Shown: positions 4,658 through 5,012 of the stretch, in pieces | Layout: each line of letters starts with the position of its first letter | How positions within the stretch are numbered: the first letter of the stretch is position 1 | Assembly: GCA_902496375.1 (NCBI GenBank) | Contig: CABVAS010000130.1 | Span: 1 to 5,012, forward strand | From: an uncultured Collinsella sp. | GTDB lineage: Bacteria; Actinomycetota; Coriobacteriia; Coriobacteriales; Coriobacteriaceae | Length of the DNA: 5,012 nucleotides | Direction: 5' to 3' | Translations under genes and position numbers: made by a program | Notes under the pieces: generated by a model | What the model was told of the DNA's origin: nothing | What the model saw: the letters and a program-made list of their open reading frames with translations, nothing else | Databases searched by the model: none

Positions 4658-5012
4658 ATGGAATTTTACGCAAGCTGCCCCGAGGGCTTTGAGTCCGCAC
4701 TCGCCGATGAGCTTAAACGCCTCGGGCTTTCGCATGTTCGCCGGCTGAAGGGCCGCGCTACATTTGAGGGCGAGCTCGAAGAAGGCTACCGCGCCTGTCT
4801 GTGGTCACGCCTGGCGAGCCGCGTGTTCGTGGTACTCGGGCGCTTTGAGGCGCAGGATGCCGATGAACTGTACGACAGCGTTTACGACATCGCTTGGGAG
4901 ACCATCATCCGCCCCGGCGCCACCATCGCCATCACCGCCCGCGGCGTGACCGAGCAGCTGCGCAACACGCGCTTCTCGGCCCTGCGCGCCAAGGACGCAT
5001 TGTGCGACCGCT
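4658..5012 (+). CDS. rlmL: RlmL-type 23S rRNA guanine-N2 methyltransferase, N-terminal part
   Basis: The first 118 codons are present; the gene continues past the window edge. The product begins MEFYASCPEGFESALADELK and runs into a THUMP RNA-binding domain. The block LWSRLASRVFVVLGRFEA, followed by DELYDSV, IAWETIIRPGATIAITARG, LRNTRFSALRAKDALCD, closely tracks E. coli RlmL as I recall it (MWSRLASRIMLPLG, NPGATFAV, IRNSQYGAMKVKDAIVD). RlmL methylates G2445 of 23S rRNA using S-adenosylmethionine. The catalytic Rossmann-fold domain lies outside the window, so whether this is RlmL alone, an RlmKL fusion or a related THUMP-class methyltransferase cannot be told. The ATG has a GAGAGG ribosome binding site (4646-4651) 6 nt upstream and a TATAAT -10 at 4625-4630. 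It is transcribed divergently from the phosphatase gene. Confidence 0.87.
   Translation, partial: MEFYASCPEGFESALADELKRLGLSHVRRLKGRATFEGELEEGYRACLWSRLASRVFVVLGRFEAQDADELYDSVYDIAWETIIRPGATIAITARGVTEQLRNTRFSALRAKDALCDR

Overview
The window is GC-rich chromosomal DNA that looks bacterial. The coding style (strong G/C bias at third codon positions, AAAGGA/AAGGAG-type ribosome binding sites, ATG starts) and the family resemblances suggest a Gram-positive, high-GC gut actinobacterium, most likely of the Coriobacteriia (Collinsella-like). That placement is inference from sequence style and was not tested by a search.

Layout: positions 1-327 are non-coding and carry a long imperfect palindrome (about 97-234) and a small hairpin (251-269). 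A complete tex gene (328-2475, +) encodes a Tex/YhgF-type RNA-binding transcription accessory protein. An unusually structured 381-bp convergent junction follows (2476-2856). Next are two minus-strand genes: a transaldolase-family enzyme (2857-3561) and, 193 bp upstream of it, a Cof-type HAD phosphatase (3755-4582). A 75-bp divergent promoter region separates the phosphatase from the start of an RlmL-type 23S rRNA methyltransferase gene (4658 onward, +), which runs off the window.

The coding content is ordinary housekeeping: a nucleic-acid-binding transcription/translation accessory factor, a pentose-phosphate-type aldol-transfer enzyme, a small-molecule phosphatase and an rRNA-modifying enzyme. 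Nothing indicates that they form one pathway. The two minus-strand genes may be co-transcribed, but each has its own ribosome binding site and the gap between them has room for a promoter.

The part worth attention is the non-coding DNA. The tex/transaldolase junction has three overlapping layers. One is a pair of 42-nt imperfect inverted repeats pointing inward, each placed shortly after a stop codon or its remnant. The second is an intrinsic terminator with a 15-bp stem between them, with its U-tract on the transaldolase strand. The third is a hairpin-rich segment, including a perfect 22-bp inverted repeat, bracketed by a direct repeat of the last ~24 bp of the transaldolase gene, as though the segment had been inserted with duplication of the gene end. 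Upstream of tex, the nested palindrome looks like an extragenic (MITE/REP-like) element or a structured RNA. No CRISPR array, tRNA, rRNA, transposase or recombinase is visible.
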